DNA of 64,000 nt from Azospirillum lipoferum 4B (GTDB lineage Bacteria > Pseudomonadota > Alphaproteobacteria > Azospirillales > Azospirillaceae): contig NC_016622.1 of the NCBI RefSeq assembly GCF_000283655.1, positions 1 to 64,000 of the forward strand, in the 5' to 3' direction. The position numbers and the translations under genes are program-made. The notes below the pieces were generated by a model, which saw nothing but the letters and a program-made list of their open reading frames with translations, did no database searches and was not told the DNA's origin. Shown here in pieces: positions 16,498 to 25,497 of the stretch (position 1 is the stretch's first letter; the number at the start of each line of letters is the position of its first letter).

Positions 16498-17730
16498 ATG
16501 CAGGCGGACGACCGAGCGGACGGAGTGGAGTTGCTGGTGGAGGCCGTGCCCCCGCCCGTCCCCGACACCCCGAATCCGCCTCCGCGCTCCCGCGACTCCC
16601 TCAACCCCCTGCTGACCGTCGCCGCCCCGGTGCTGGCGCTGGCGGGGAGCTTGCGCGACCGTGCCCTTGCCGACTCGCCGCGCTCTGCCGCCGCCGCGGC
16701 GCTGGAGCGGTTCGAGCGCGAGGCCGCCGCCGCCGGCCTCGACCCGGACGACATCGCCGCCGCCCGTGTCGCGCTGGCCGCCACGCTGGACGACGTCGCC
16801 CGCGCAGCCGGCCATGGCGGGGCGTCGGTGGCGGAACCCGGTGCCGGGGTGCGCTTCTTCGACCTGCTCGACGGCATGCTGGGCGACCCGCGCCACCACC
16901 GTCATGCGCTGGAGCTGTTCTACGCCTGCCTGTCGCTGGGCTTCGAGGGGCGGTTCCGCGACAAGCCCGGCGGCGCCCACGACCTCGCCCGCCTGCGCGA
17001 CGAGCTGTACCGCATCCTGCGCCGCGCCCGCGGCGACGTGGCGGCGGAGCTGTCGCCGGCCTGGGCCGGTGTGGCGGAGCCGTTCCGCCCGCTGAGGGGC
17101 GGCCCGGGCGGCACCTTGCCCGGCTGGATCGTCTGGGCGGCGGTGGCGCTGGGCCTGTCCGGCCTCTACGTCCATCTCGCCGGCACCCTCGACCGGCAGG
17201 CGGAGCCGGTGGTCGCCCGCATCGCCGCCTTGCTGCCCGACCGCCCGATCGAGATCGCGCGGATGGTCCCGCCGCCGCCGCCCACCGCCGGCCCCGCCCT
17301 GATCGCCCGCATCACCGGCCAGTTGGCGCCGGAAATCCGCATCGGCGCGGTCGAGGTTCTGGCGGGGGAGGACGGCGCCCTGGTGATCCGCATCCCCGCG
17401 GCGGCGATGTTCGCCACCGGCAGCGACGCCGTGAAGGCCCGCCACCGCGCCATCGTGGAGCGAGTGGGCCAGACCCTGGCGGCGGAGCCCGGCGGCGTCC
17501 GGGTGGTCGCCCACACCGACGACCAGACCCCGCCCACCGGCCGCCTTCCCACCGCCCAGGCGCTGACCGATGCCCGCGCCGAAGCGGTGCGCAAGCTGCT
17601 GGAGCGCAGCCTGCCGCCCGCCCGCCTGTCGGCCGAGGGCCATGGCGACCAGGAGCCCGTCGCCCTGAACGACACGCCCGCCGGGCGGGACGCCAACCGG
17701 CGGGTCGACATCCGCCTCTATCCGCAATAG
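16498..17730 (+). CDS. tssL: Type VI secretion TssL (DotU) with C-terminal OmpA-like domain
   Basis: A 410-residue inner-membrane component of the T6SS trans-envelope complex. The N-terminal cytoplasmic DotU domain (about 33-190) includes FYACLSLGFEGRF, a family hallmark. One transmembrane helix (about 208-228) is followed by a periplasmic OmpA/MotB-type peptidoglycan-binding domain (about 285-408) ending NDTPAGRDANRRVDIRLYP. Fused TssL-OmpA forms are known in T6SS and anchor the complex to the wall. The gene lies ten bases before tssM. No tssA, tssB, tssC, hcp, clpV, vgrG, tssJ or tssK genes are in the window. Confidence 0.9.
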   Translation: MQADDRADGVELLVEAVPPPVPDTPNPPPRSRDSLNPLLTVAAPVLALAGSLRDRALADSPRSAAAAALERFEREAAAAGLDPDDIAAARVALAATLDDVARAAGHGGASVAEPGAGVRFFDLLDGMLGDPRHHRHALELFYACLSLGFEGRFRDKPGGAHDLARLRDELYRILRRARGDVAAELSPAWAGVAEPFRPLRGGPGGTLPGWIVWAAVALGLSGLYVHLAGTLDRQAEPVVARIAALLPDRPIEIARMVPPPPPTAGPALIARITGQLAPEIRIGAVEVLAGEDGALVIRIPAAAMFATGSDAVKARHRAIVERVGQTLAAEPGGVRVVAHTDDQTPPTGRLPTAQALTDARAEAVRKLLERSLPPARLSAEGHGDQEPVALNDTPAGRDANRRVDIRLYPQ

Positions 17731-17740
17731 GGCGCCCGCC

Positions 17741-19813
17741 ATGGCCGATCCCCGTCCCGCAAAGGCTGGCGCGAAGAAGGCCGGCGCCAAGCCGGCCAAG
17801 CGCCGCCGCAAACCCGCCGCCGTCCCGTCGCCGCACCGCTCCGCCCGCGCCCGCTGGGCGTTGTCGCTGACCGGCGCGCTGGCGCTGGGGCTGGCCGGCT
17901 GGCTGCTGCTGCCGCGGTTGGCCGCGGCGCTGGCTCCCCATCTGCTGCCGACCGTCCAGGCCGACTGGAGTATCCGGCTGTTGCCGCTCGTCCTGGCGCT
18001 GGCCGGGTGGGTGGCGTTCAACCGCCGCACCGACGCCCGCGAGCGCGCTGCCAACGCCCGCCTGCTGGAGGCGCTGGCCGCCACCCGCGACCCGGAGTTG
18101 AAGGCCTCGCTGGAAGAGATCGCCACGGTGCGCAAGCGGATGGACGCGGTGCTCGCGCGGCTGCGCAAGCGGCGCGGCGGCCGTTACCTCTATCAGCTGC
18201 CCTGGTATCTGGTGATCGGCGCCCCCGGTTCGGGCAAGACCACGGCGCTGGCCAACGCAGGGCTTGGGGCCACCGCCGCCGACGGCAGCGTGGCCGGGCC
18301 GCTGGCCGGGTTGGCCGGCACCCGCAACTGCGACTGGTGGTTCACCGACCGTGCCGTGCTGATCGACACCGCCGGCCGCTACACCACCCAGGACAGCCGG
18401 CGGGCGGTGGACGGGCGGGTGTGGTCCGGCCTGCTCGACCTGCTGAAGGAACACCGGCCGCTCCAGCCAGCCAACGGCGTCCTGCTGACGCTCAGCCTGC
18501 CGGACCTCGCCGCCTGGGACGAGGCGGAACGGCGCAACCACGCCATCCTGATCCGCCAGCGCCTGAACGAGCTGCGCGTGCAGTTGGGCTTGCGGCTGCC
18601 GGTCTATCTGCTGCTGACCAAGGCCGACCTGCTGGACGGATTCACCACCTTCTTCGACCCGCTGGACCGCGAGGCGCGCTCGCAAGTGTGGGGATTGACC
18701 CTGCCGGCCGCCGAGCGGGAGGAAGGGCCTCTGCCGGTCTTCCGCGATCTCTATGCCGGGCTGGTGCGGCGGCTGGACGAACGGCTGCTCGACCGGCTGC
18801 ACCAGGAACCGGACCTCCGCCGCCGCGCCGACGCCTTCGCCCTGCCGTTGCGCGTGGTGGAGTTGGAACCGGCGCTGGCCGACATCGTCGACACGGTCTT
18901 CGGCTCGGAGCATGGCGAGGAGACGCCCCGCCTGCGCGGCCTCTACCTGACCAGCGCCACCCAGACCGGCGGGGCGCTCGCCCTGCTGGAGCCGGACCCG
19001 GCCGCCGGCGCCTCCTCCTATTTCCTCGACCGGCTGCTGCCGGACGTCGTCTTTCCCGAGGCCAACCTCGCCCAGCTCGACCGGGCGGTGGAGCGCGCCC
19101 GCCGCCGCCGGAGCGCCCTGTCGGCCGTGGCCGCACTGACGCTGGCCCTGCTGGTCGGCGGCTGGTGGCTGGTCAGCGCCCGCGGCAATGCCGCCCTGCT
19201 GGAGAGCGCCGATGCCGGCGCCGCAGCGGTGGAGGCGGCGCTGCGCCCGCTCGACACGCCGCCGCGGTCGCTGGCGCGGGTGGACGATGCCGACCCGGCG
19301 GCGATCCTGCCGGCGCTGGACGCCCTGCGCGCCCTGCCGCTGGCCTTCGACAGCGCGCACAGCTGGGCCGAGCCCGCGCTTGCCGGCGGCCTGTACCAGG
19401 GCGCGCGCATCGCCGGCCCGTCGCAGGAGGCCTACCGCCGCGCCCTGCGCAGCCAGTTCCTCGCCCGCCTTGCCCTGCGGCTGGAGGAGCGGCTGCGCGC
19501 CGACTGGGCCTTGCCCGACCAGCTGCGCCAGACCCTGCGCATCTACCGCATGGTCGGCGGGGTGGAGACGATGGATGCCGGCGCCCTGGCGGAATGGGTG
19601 GCGCTGGACTGGCAGCGCACGCTGCCCGGCCCGGCCAACGAGGCACGCCGCCGCGCGCTGGGTGACCATCTGGCCGCCCTGTTCGCCGTCGGCTTCGCCC
19701 CGGTCCCGCCCGACGAGGCGCTGGTCGCCCGTGTCGAGGAGGTGCTGGCCCAATCCGCTCCCCCTGCCATCGCCCGGCCAATGCCCCAGCCCGGCCGGAC
19801 CGAGCTGCCGTGA
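17741..19813 (+). CDS. tssM: Type VI secretion TssM (IcmF), short form lacking most of the periplasmic domain
   Basis: A 690-residue member of the IcmF/TssM family. TM1 is about 39-60 and TM2 about 78-94. The cytoplasmic NTPase domain has Walker A GAPGSGKT (160-167) and LIDTAGRY (207-214). The IcmF signature RGLYLTSATQTGG (about 399-411) and TM3 (about 459-480) follow. Only about 210 residues lie after TM3, whereas usual TssM proteins are about 1,100-1,200 residues with a large periplasmic domain that contacts TssJ. The stop overlaps the tagF start as TGATG, so the ending looks settled rather than a random frameshift. Whether it is functional is open. Confidence 0.88.
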   Translation: MADPRPAKAGAKKAGAKPAKRRRKPAAVPSPHRSARARWALSLTGALALGLAGWLLLPRLAAALAPHLLPTVQADWSIRLLPLVLALAGWVAFNRRTDARERAANARLLEALAATRDPELKASLEEIATVRKRMDAVLARLRKRRGGRYLYQLPWYLVIGAPGSGKTTALANAGLGATAADGSVAGPLAGLAGTRNCDWWFTDRAVLIDTAGRYTTQDSRRAVDGRVWSGLLDLLKEHRPLQPANGVLLTLSLPDLAAWDEAERRNHAILIRQRLNELRVQLGLRLPVYLLLTKADLLDGFTTFFDPLDREARSQVWGLTLPAAEREEGPLPVFRDLYAGLVRRLDERLLDRLHQEPDLRRRADAFALPLRVVELEPALADIVDTVFGSEHGEETPRLRGLYLTSATQTGGALALLEPDPAAGASSYFLDRLLPDVVFPEANLAQLDRAVERARRRRSALSAVAALTLALLVGGWWLVSARGNAALLESADAGAAAVEAALRPLDTPPRSLARVDDADPAAILPALDALRALPLAFDSAHSWAEPALAGGLYQGARIAGPSQEAYRRALRSQFLARLALRLEERLRADWALPDQLRQTLRIYRMVGGVETMDAGALAEWVALDWQRTLPGPANEARRRALGDHLAALFAVGFAPVPPDEALVARVEEVLAQSAPPAIARPMPQPGRTELP

Positions 19814-20481
19814 TGGGAGCGTTCGGCATGCCGCGCGGCGCCGATCCGGTGATGGGCTTCCATGGCAAGGTGCCGGCGCGCGGCGATTTCGTCGGCCACG
19901 GCCTGCCGGCGGCGGTTCTCGGCCCCTGGGACCGCTGGCTGTCGGCGGCACTGGGCGAGGCCGGGCGGCGGCTGGGCGGTGAATGGGACCCTCTGTTCGC
20001 CCAAGCTCCGGTCTGGCGCTTCGCCCTGTCCGCCGGCCTGTGCGGCGCCGCCCCGCTGGTGGGGGTGTGGATGCCCAGCGCCGACCGGGTCGGCCGCCAG
20101 TACCCCTTCACCATCGCCGCCGGCCTGCCCGCCGGCTTCGACATCGCCGACGCCCCCGCCGCCTGCGCCGCATGGCTGTCCCGTGCCGAGGCGCTGGCGG
20201 CGGATGCCTGCCGCGCCGGTACCGACGTGGAGGGGCTGCCGGCCCGCCTCGCCATCCTCGGCCGTCCGGAGCCGGAACGCATCAGCCCCGCCACCCGCGC
20301 CCTGCTGAACCGCCTGTCCGGCCCGCTGGCGGCGGATGCCAGCCTGTGGTGGACCCGCGGCGCCGGGCGCGTCGCCCCGTCGCTGCTGTCCTGTTCCGGC
20401 CTGCCCGCCGGCCCGCGCCCGACCGCCTTCCTCGACGGTGCCTGGAACCGCTGGGGCTGGGAGAATGCCGGCGAGGGGTAG
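19813..20481 (+). CDS. tagF: Type VI secretion-associated protein TagF (ImpM)
   Basis: A 222-residue protein with the TagF/ImpM opening GFHGKVPARGDFVGHGLP and later LVGVWMPSADRVGRQYPFTIAA. TagF is a post-translational repressor of T6SS assembly in Pseudomonas aeruginosa. ATG 19813 overlaps the tssM stop; a GTG at 19810 would add one residue. It closes the T6SS trio and is followed by the CRISPR leader. Confidence 0.9.
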   Translation: MGAFGMPRGADPVMGFHGKVPARGDFVGHGLPAAVLGPWDRWLSAALGEAGRRLGGEWDPLFAQAPVWRFALSAGLCGAAPLVGVWMPSADRVGRQYPFTIAAGLPAGFDIADAPAACAAWLSRAEALAADACRAGTDVEGLPARLAILGRPEPERISPATRALLNRLSGPLAADASLWWTRGAGRVAPSLLSCSGLPAGPRPTAFLDGAWNRWGWENAGEG

Positions 20482-20745
20482 GGAAGGAGCCGCTGTCGCG
20501 CGCTGGTCCCTGGCCCGAGCCTTATGCTACTCTCGCGTTTGCCGCCCGCCCGCCCGTGCGAGCGGTCCGGCACGCGCGAAAACCCCGTCACCGCTCGAAA
20601 ATGCGGAGCCGTTGTTTTCGCTGGGATCTTTGACATCGTTCAGAACGAAAGCGGACCAAAAAACCTGTCCATCCGGACAGCTTCCCCCACCGCTCGAATC
20701 CGTGGCGAATCACCCTTGTTTCCTAGCGGGTTGAGAGGGGGGGCA
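20482..20745 (+). promoter_or_regulatory. CRISPR leader region
   Basis: This 264-base non-coding stretch precedes the first repeat on the side opposite the degenerate terminal repeat, so it is the leader. It contains a perfect TTGACA at 20630-20635 with no good -10 partner, an inverted repeat CTGTCC-ATCC-GGACAG (20665-20680), and a direct repeat CACCGCTCGAA at 20589-20599 and 20688-20698, 99 bases apart. These could serve transcription and spacer acquisition, but that is inference. Confidence 0.65.
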
Positions 20746-23327
20746 GTCTTCCCGAGCAGAAATGCTTGGGCCTCATTGAAGCGCCAGACGGCGGAGAAGC
20801 TGCGCGGGCTGGAACGCACGTCTTCCCGAGCAGAAATGCTTGGGCCTCATTGAAGCAAGGCGATGCGGCCCAGGGTCTGATACGTCTTGATGTCGTCTTC
20901 CCGAGCAGAAATGCTTGGGCCTCATTGAAGCAACATCGTCGGCATATGGACGATGACCGGGACGATCGGCGTCTTCCCGAGCAGAAATGCTTGGGCCTCA
21001 TTGAAGCCGCGGAGGAAAGCGCGGCGATCTACGACTGGAACCGGTCTTCCCGAGCAGAAATGCTTGGGCCTCATTGAAGCACCGTCTGGGGAAGATTGGG
21101 CATCGGCGCCAAGCCCGGGAGTCTTCCCGAGCAGAAATGCTTGGGCCTCATTGAAGCAGCCGCTTGTCGCCAGCATTGCCCAGCTTGTCGCCGAGTCTTC
21201 CCGAGCAGAAATGCTTGGGCCTCATTGAAGCTACAACGCCCGCCAGATCGACGTTCCCGATTGGGTGTCTTCCCGAGCAGAAATGCTTGGGCCTCATTGA
21301 AGCAACTTTATTGCTTCGGGATCTCCCCACAGGGCGCCGAACGTCTTCCCGAGCAGAAATGCTTGGGCCTCATTGAAGCAAACCCAGGCAGCGCTCGATC
21401 ATGCCGGCGAACTGGTGTCTTCCCGAGCAGAAATGCTTGGGCCTCATTGAAGCGAACCCGCGTCGGCGAATAGGGAATGCTGCCCGGAAACGGTCTTCCC
21501 GAGCAGAAATGCTTGGGCCTCATTGAAGCGCCGAGGCGCGCGACAAGACCGGCCGGACCTGGGCTGGTCTTCCCGAGCAGAAATGCTTGGGCCTCATTGA
21601 AGCCGGTCGGCGATGGTTTCGGTCAGCGCCTCCACCTCCGCGTCTTCCCGAGCAGAAATGCTTGGGCCTCATTGAAGCGACTGCAGGGTGAGCGCATCCC
21701 AGATGACGATGCCGTCTTCCCGAGCAGAAATGCTTGGGCCTCATTGAAGCAGGTGAGTCAGCTTGGACACATCCTCGACATCGCCCTGTCTTCCCGAGCA
21801 GAAATGCTTGGGCCTCATTGAAGCGATGAAGGCGGCGAACACCGCATTCACGACGGCGGCCTGGTCTTCCCGAGCAGAAATGCTTGGGCCTCATTGAAGC
21901 TTCACGAGGTCGCCGCCGCCGGCAATGAAGCGGTCGGCGTCTTCCCGAGCAGAAATGCTTGGGCCTCATTGAAGCTGCCCTTGGGGAAGGCGAACGAGGC
22001 CCAGACCACCAGACCGGTCTTCCCGAGCAGAAATGCTTGGGCCTCATTGAAGCTAGAAGCTTTCGGCGGCGATGCCTTTCCAGGCCGACCCGTCTTCCCG
22101 AGCAGAAATGCTTGGGCCTCATTGAAGCTACTGCTCCAGGCTGATCTCCGGGTGCTCCTCGGCGAGGTCTTCCCGAGCAGAAATGCTTGGGCCTCATTGA
22201 AGCCGATCCGGCAGGATCGACAGCACGACCGCGCACCCCCACAGGTCTTCCCGAGCAGAAATGCTTGGGCCTCATTGAAGCTCGATGTCCTTGGCGATGT
22301 TGCCGAACAGCTTGGTCGGGTCTTCCCGAGCAGAAATGCTTGGGCCTCATTGAAGCGGGATGTCGACGCGCTGCCATGCCGATGGATCGGGGTGGTCTTC
22401 CCGAGCAGAAATGCTTGGGCCTCATTGAAGCTATCATGAGAGGACCACTCATGAACGAAACGAAAAGGAGTCTTCCCGAGCAGAAATGCTTGGGCCTCAT
22501 TGAAGCACCATCGGCGGCGCGGTCCTGAAGGCGGGGGCCGGCCTCGTCTTCCCGAGCAGAAATGCTTGGGCCTCATTGAAGCATCGAGCACATCTCCTCC
22601 GGCCGCGACTGGGACCTCGGTCTTCCCGAGCAGAAATGCTTGGGCCTCATTGAAGCGGTTTCGAACTGAACCTTGGCGAAACGCAGCGCCCCGGTCTTCC
22701 CGAGCAGAAATGCTTGGGCCTCATTGAAGCAAAGACGGAACGGCGCAGATGGCAACGCCGGTGGTTGTCTTCCCGAGCAGAAATGCTTGGGCCTCATTGA
22801 AGCCATGATTTCTTGCGCCACACCCGCAGGCGCCACGCGGCGTCTTCCCGAGCAGAAATGCTTGGGCCTCATTGAAGCAACGCGACGGCGGTCTCGGTCA
22901 GCACCACGTCGATGGTGTCTTCCCGAGCAGAAATGCTTGGGCCTCATTGAAGCTTGTCCATTTCGACCAATTTGCCCATCGCCTTGTTCGGGGTCTTCCC
23001 GAGCAGAAATGCTTGGGCCTCATTGAAGCGTGTCCGTCCGGCCGGTCGGCAGCCAGATGGCGCACGGGTCTTCCCGAGCAGAAATGCTTGGGCCTCATTG
23101 AAGCACGGTCGGGGTGCCGAACTTCTCCGCGAAGACCAGCCGTCTTCCCGAGCAGAAATGCTTGGGCCTCATTGAAGCCGAGCGTCAACGGGAGATCGTT
23201 CGGCGGCTCGACCGGTCTTCCCGAGCAGAAATGCTTGGGCCTCATTGAAGCAGGAGAACGCCGACGGTCACCGCCGCGCCGATCAGCGGTGTCTTCCCGA
23301 GCAGAAATGCTCGGGCCTCTTTGAAAA
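20746..23327 (+). CRISPR. CRISPR array, 35 repeats of 37 bases, 34 spacers
   Basis: Repeats start at 20746, 20820, 20895, 20971, 21044, 21121, 21195, 21267, 21343, 21417, 21493, 21567, 21642, 21714, 21788, 21864, 21939, 22017, 22092, 22167, 22245, 22320, 22395, 22470, 22546, 22620, 22694, 22767, 22842, 22917, 22993, 23068, 23142, 23215 and 23291. Spacers are 35-41 bases. The first 34 repeats look identical; the last is degenerate. Each begins GTCTTCC, forms a hairpin CCCGAGCA-GAAA-TGCTTGGG (8-base stem with one G-T pair and a GNRA loop), and ends CCTCATTGAAGC. The ATTGAAGC end resembles the ATTGAAAC/G tag of class 1 (type I or III) repeats, giving plus-strand transcription. No cas gene is in the window. 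Confidence 0.97.
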
Positions 23328-23838
23328 GCTCCCCGAGGGTCGTGTCGCCACAGCTTCGCTCGGTCGTCTGCGGCGGGCGCCGCTCTCGGACCCTGGCCGG
23401 GAGTGTGGAGCTGTTCTGGCCGGACGCTGGCGTCTGTGGTAGGAATAAATGCCAGAACCCCAACCATGGAGTTTCCTCGCATGGTCCCCGTCCGCCGGCT
23501 CTCCCGCCGCCCGCCGCCCCGGCACCGCCGTCCTGCGGCACCGCCGCTGCGGTCGCATGTTTCATCCCCTGCGGCCGGGAAACCTCTTCCATCCCGGCAG
23601 CTTGACGCCGGGCGGCCGGTCCGGTGAACAGTTGAACAGGGTGGCCGGAACCGTTTCACGCCGTTTCAAACGTTCCATTCGCAGAAGCGCGGCCGGCCGG
23701 CGCGGCCCGCTGCCCGGGGGCGGATCGAAAGGCTGTAGCGCGGCGGCAATTCCCGGTATGGTGCGGCGATCTTTTCGTGTTCCCGCCGTCCCCCGTTCCC
23801 GCCGCCCCCCGTTCCCGCCGTCCCCTGGAGCCGCCGCG
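23328..23838. other. Non-coding stretch after the CRISPR array (511 bases)
   Basis: No recognisable gene, RNA or repeat unit is seen. Reading frames here are Arg/Pro-rich and look like high-GC artefacts, including an in-frame upstream extension of the next gene that lacks a ribosome binding site. The promoter of the TPR-methyltransferase gene should lie in its right half. Confidence 0.4.
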
Positions 23839-25497
23839 ATGACCGACACCCCCGTCCCCACCCTGCTCGAAGCGGCGAAGCGTTTCCGCAGCAACGATCT
23901 GGCTGGGGCGGAAGATGTCTGCCGGGCGATCCTGGCGACCGACCCGCACAATGCCCAGGCGCTGCATCTGCTGGGGCTGGTCGCCGCCCACACCGACCAT
24001 CCCGACTATGCGCTGACCCTGTTCGCCCAGGCCATCGCGGAGAACGGCAACGACCCGTCCTTCCACAACAGCCGCGGCAGCCTGCTCTTCCAGCAGGGCC
24101 GTGCGGCGGAGGCGGAGGAGGCGTTCCGCGCCGGCCTTGCCGTCAACCCGCGCCTGCCGGAACTGCACGGCAACCTGGGCAACGCGCTGAAGGCGCAGAG
24201 CCGGCTGGACGAGGCGGCCGACTGCTTCCGCGCCGCGCTCGACCTGCGGGCGGAAGCGCCGGAGATGCACCATTTCCTCGCCGCCACCCTGCGCGAGCTG
24301 GGCGAGCTGGAGGAGGCCGAACGGCATTTCCGCACCGCGCTGGAGCAGGCGCCCGACTATCTCGACGTCCATTACAGCCTGGCGGAGCTGCTCTCCACCC
24401 GCGGCCGGCTGGCGGAGGCGGAGGCGGAGTTCCGCATCGTGCTGGCCGCCGCCCCGCGCTTCGTCCCGGCCCAGGTCGGGCTCGCCCATGTGCTGCAGAG
24501 CCTGGACCGTGCGGCGGAGGCCATCGAGGTGATCGAATCGGCGCGCGAACAGGCGCCCGACCACCCCATGGTGAAGTTCACCCGCCGGCTGATCTATTCC
24601 AACGCGGTGCCCGGCTGGCACCTGCCGATGATCAACGATTTCGAGCGGAACGAGGCCTACAAACAGTCGCTGGAACGGGCGGTGAAGCCCGATTCCCTGG
24701 TGCTGGAGATCGGCACCGGCTCCGGCATCGTCGCCATGATGGCGGCGCGCGCGGGCGCGAAGAAGGTGGTGACCTGCGAGGTCAACCCGATCCTGGCCCG
24801 CGTCGCCAAGGAAACGGTGGCGCGCAACGGCTATGCCGACCGCATCGACGTGGTGCCGCGCCTGTCCACCCAGCTGACGGTGGGCGAGGGCGGCGACCTG
24901 CCGGAGAAGGCCGACGTCTTCGTGTCGGAACTGATCAACATCGGCATGCTGGCCCCGCGCATGCTGTCGGTTCTGCAGCATGCCCGCACCCATCTGGTGA
25001 AGCCGGGCGGCGCCATCATCCCGCGCGCCTCCACCGTCTACGCCATGCTGGTGGAGACGCCGGAGCTGGCCCGCATCAACCCGGTGGAGACCATCGACGG
25101 CTTCGACATGGGCAGCTTCGACGTCTTCCGCTCCCCCGGCTACCAGCAGATCGACCTCGGCGCCGACGCCCACACGCCGCTGTCCAAGCCCTTCACCGCG
25201 CTGGATTTCGACTTCACCCGCAACATGCCGGAAGAGGGCGAGCGGGTGATCGACGTGACCATCGTCACCGCCGGCACCTGCCACGGCGTCGCCTTCTGGT
25301 TCGACCTCTTCATGGACGACGAGGTGGTCTACAAGTCGGAAAGCCGCGCCCGCACCAACCATTGGAAGCAGGCGATGACCTTCCTGGAAAAGCCGATCGC
25401 CCTGTCGGCCGGCGACCGCCTGCGCATCGTCGCCCGCTACGACAACAACCAGATCTCCTTCGGGGTGGACGGGTTGATGGGGGGTAAGGGCGTTTGA
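23839..25497 (+). CDS. TPR protein fused to a PRMT7/9-like protein arginine methyltransferase domain
   Basis: 552 residues. Residues about 5-245 are tandem tetratricopeptide repeats (for example EAFRAGLAVNPRLPELHGNL). From about 258 the protein reads WHLPMINDFERNEAY, then SAM motif I VLEIGTGSGIVAM (288-300), acidic post-I CEVNP (E314), and VSELINIGML (362-371), which aligns with the substrate-binding loop of PRMTs. Near the end NHWKQAMTF resembles the THW loop. This order recalls eukaryotic PRMT7 and the TPR-bearing PRMT9; such proteins are uncommon in bacteria. The second Glu of the usual double-E loop is not evident. ATG 23839 has a TGGAG upstream. The substrate is unknown; automated pipelines may name it an L11 methyltransferase. 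Confidence 0.8.
   Translation: MTDTPVPTLLEAAKRFRSNDLAGAEDVCRAILATDPHNAQALHLLGLVAAHTDHPDYALTLFAQAIAENGNDPSFHNSRGSLLFQQGRAAEAEEAFRAGLAVNPRLPELHGNLGNALKAQSRLDEAADCFRAALDLRAEAPEMHHFLAATLRELGELEEAERHFRTALEQAPDYLDVHYSLAELLSTRGRLAEAEAEFRIVLAAAPRFVPAQVGLAHVLQSLDRAAEAIEVIESAREQAPDHPMVKFTRRLIYSNAVPGWHLPMINDFERNEAYKQSLERAVKPDSLVLEIGTGSGIVAMMAARAGAKKVVTCEVNPILARVAKETVARNGYADRIDVVPRLSTQLTVGEGGDLPEKADVFVSELINIGMLAPRMLSVLQHARTHLVKPGGAIIPRASTVYAMLVETPELARINPVETIDGFDMGSFDVFRSPGYQQIDLGADAHTPLSKPFTALDFDFTRNMPEEGERVIDVTIVTAGTCHGVAFWFDLFMDDEVVYKSESRARTNHWKQAMTFLEKPIALSAGDRLRIVARYDNNQISFGVDGLMGGKGV

Noticed and set aside
13713-16877. 1,054-codon minus-strand frame over the PBP gene
   Set aside because: Antisense shadow; composition is dominated by Gly, Arg, Ala and His with no domain.
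19811-19813. Frameshift as the cause of the short TssM
   Set aside because: The stop overlaps the tagF start in a normal coupling arrangement, and no downstream frame continues TssM homology, so a simple frameshift is not supported.
20723-23659. Long open frames on both strands across the CRISPR array, with repeated peptides such as EQKCLGLIEA and RPKHFCSGR
   Set aside because: The repeat-plus-spacer unit is close to 75 bases, so frames stay open by chance. The peptides are translations of the CRISPR repeat, not proteins.
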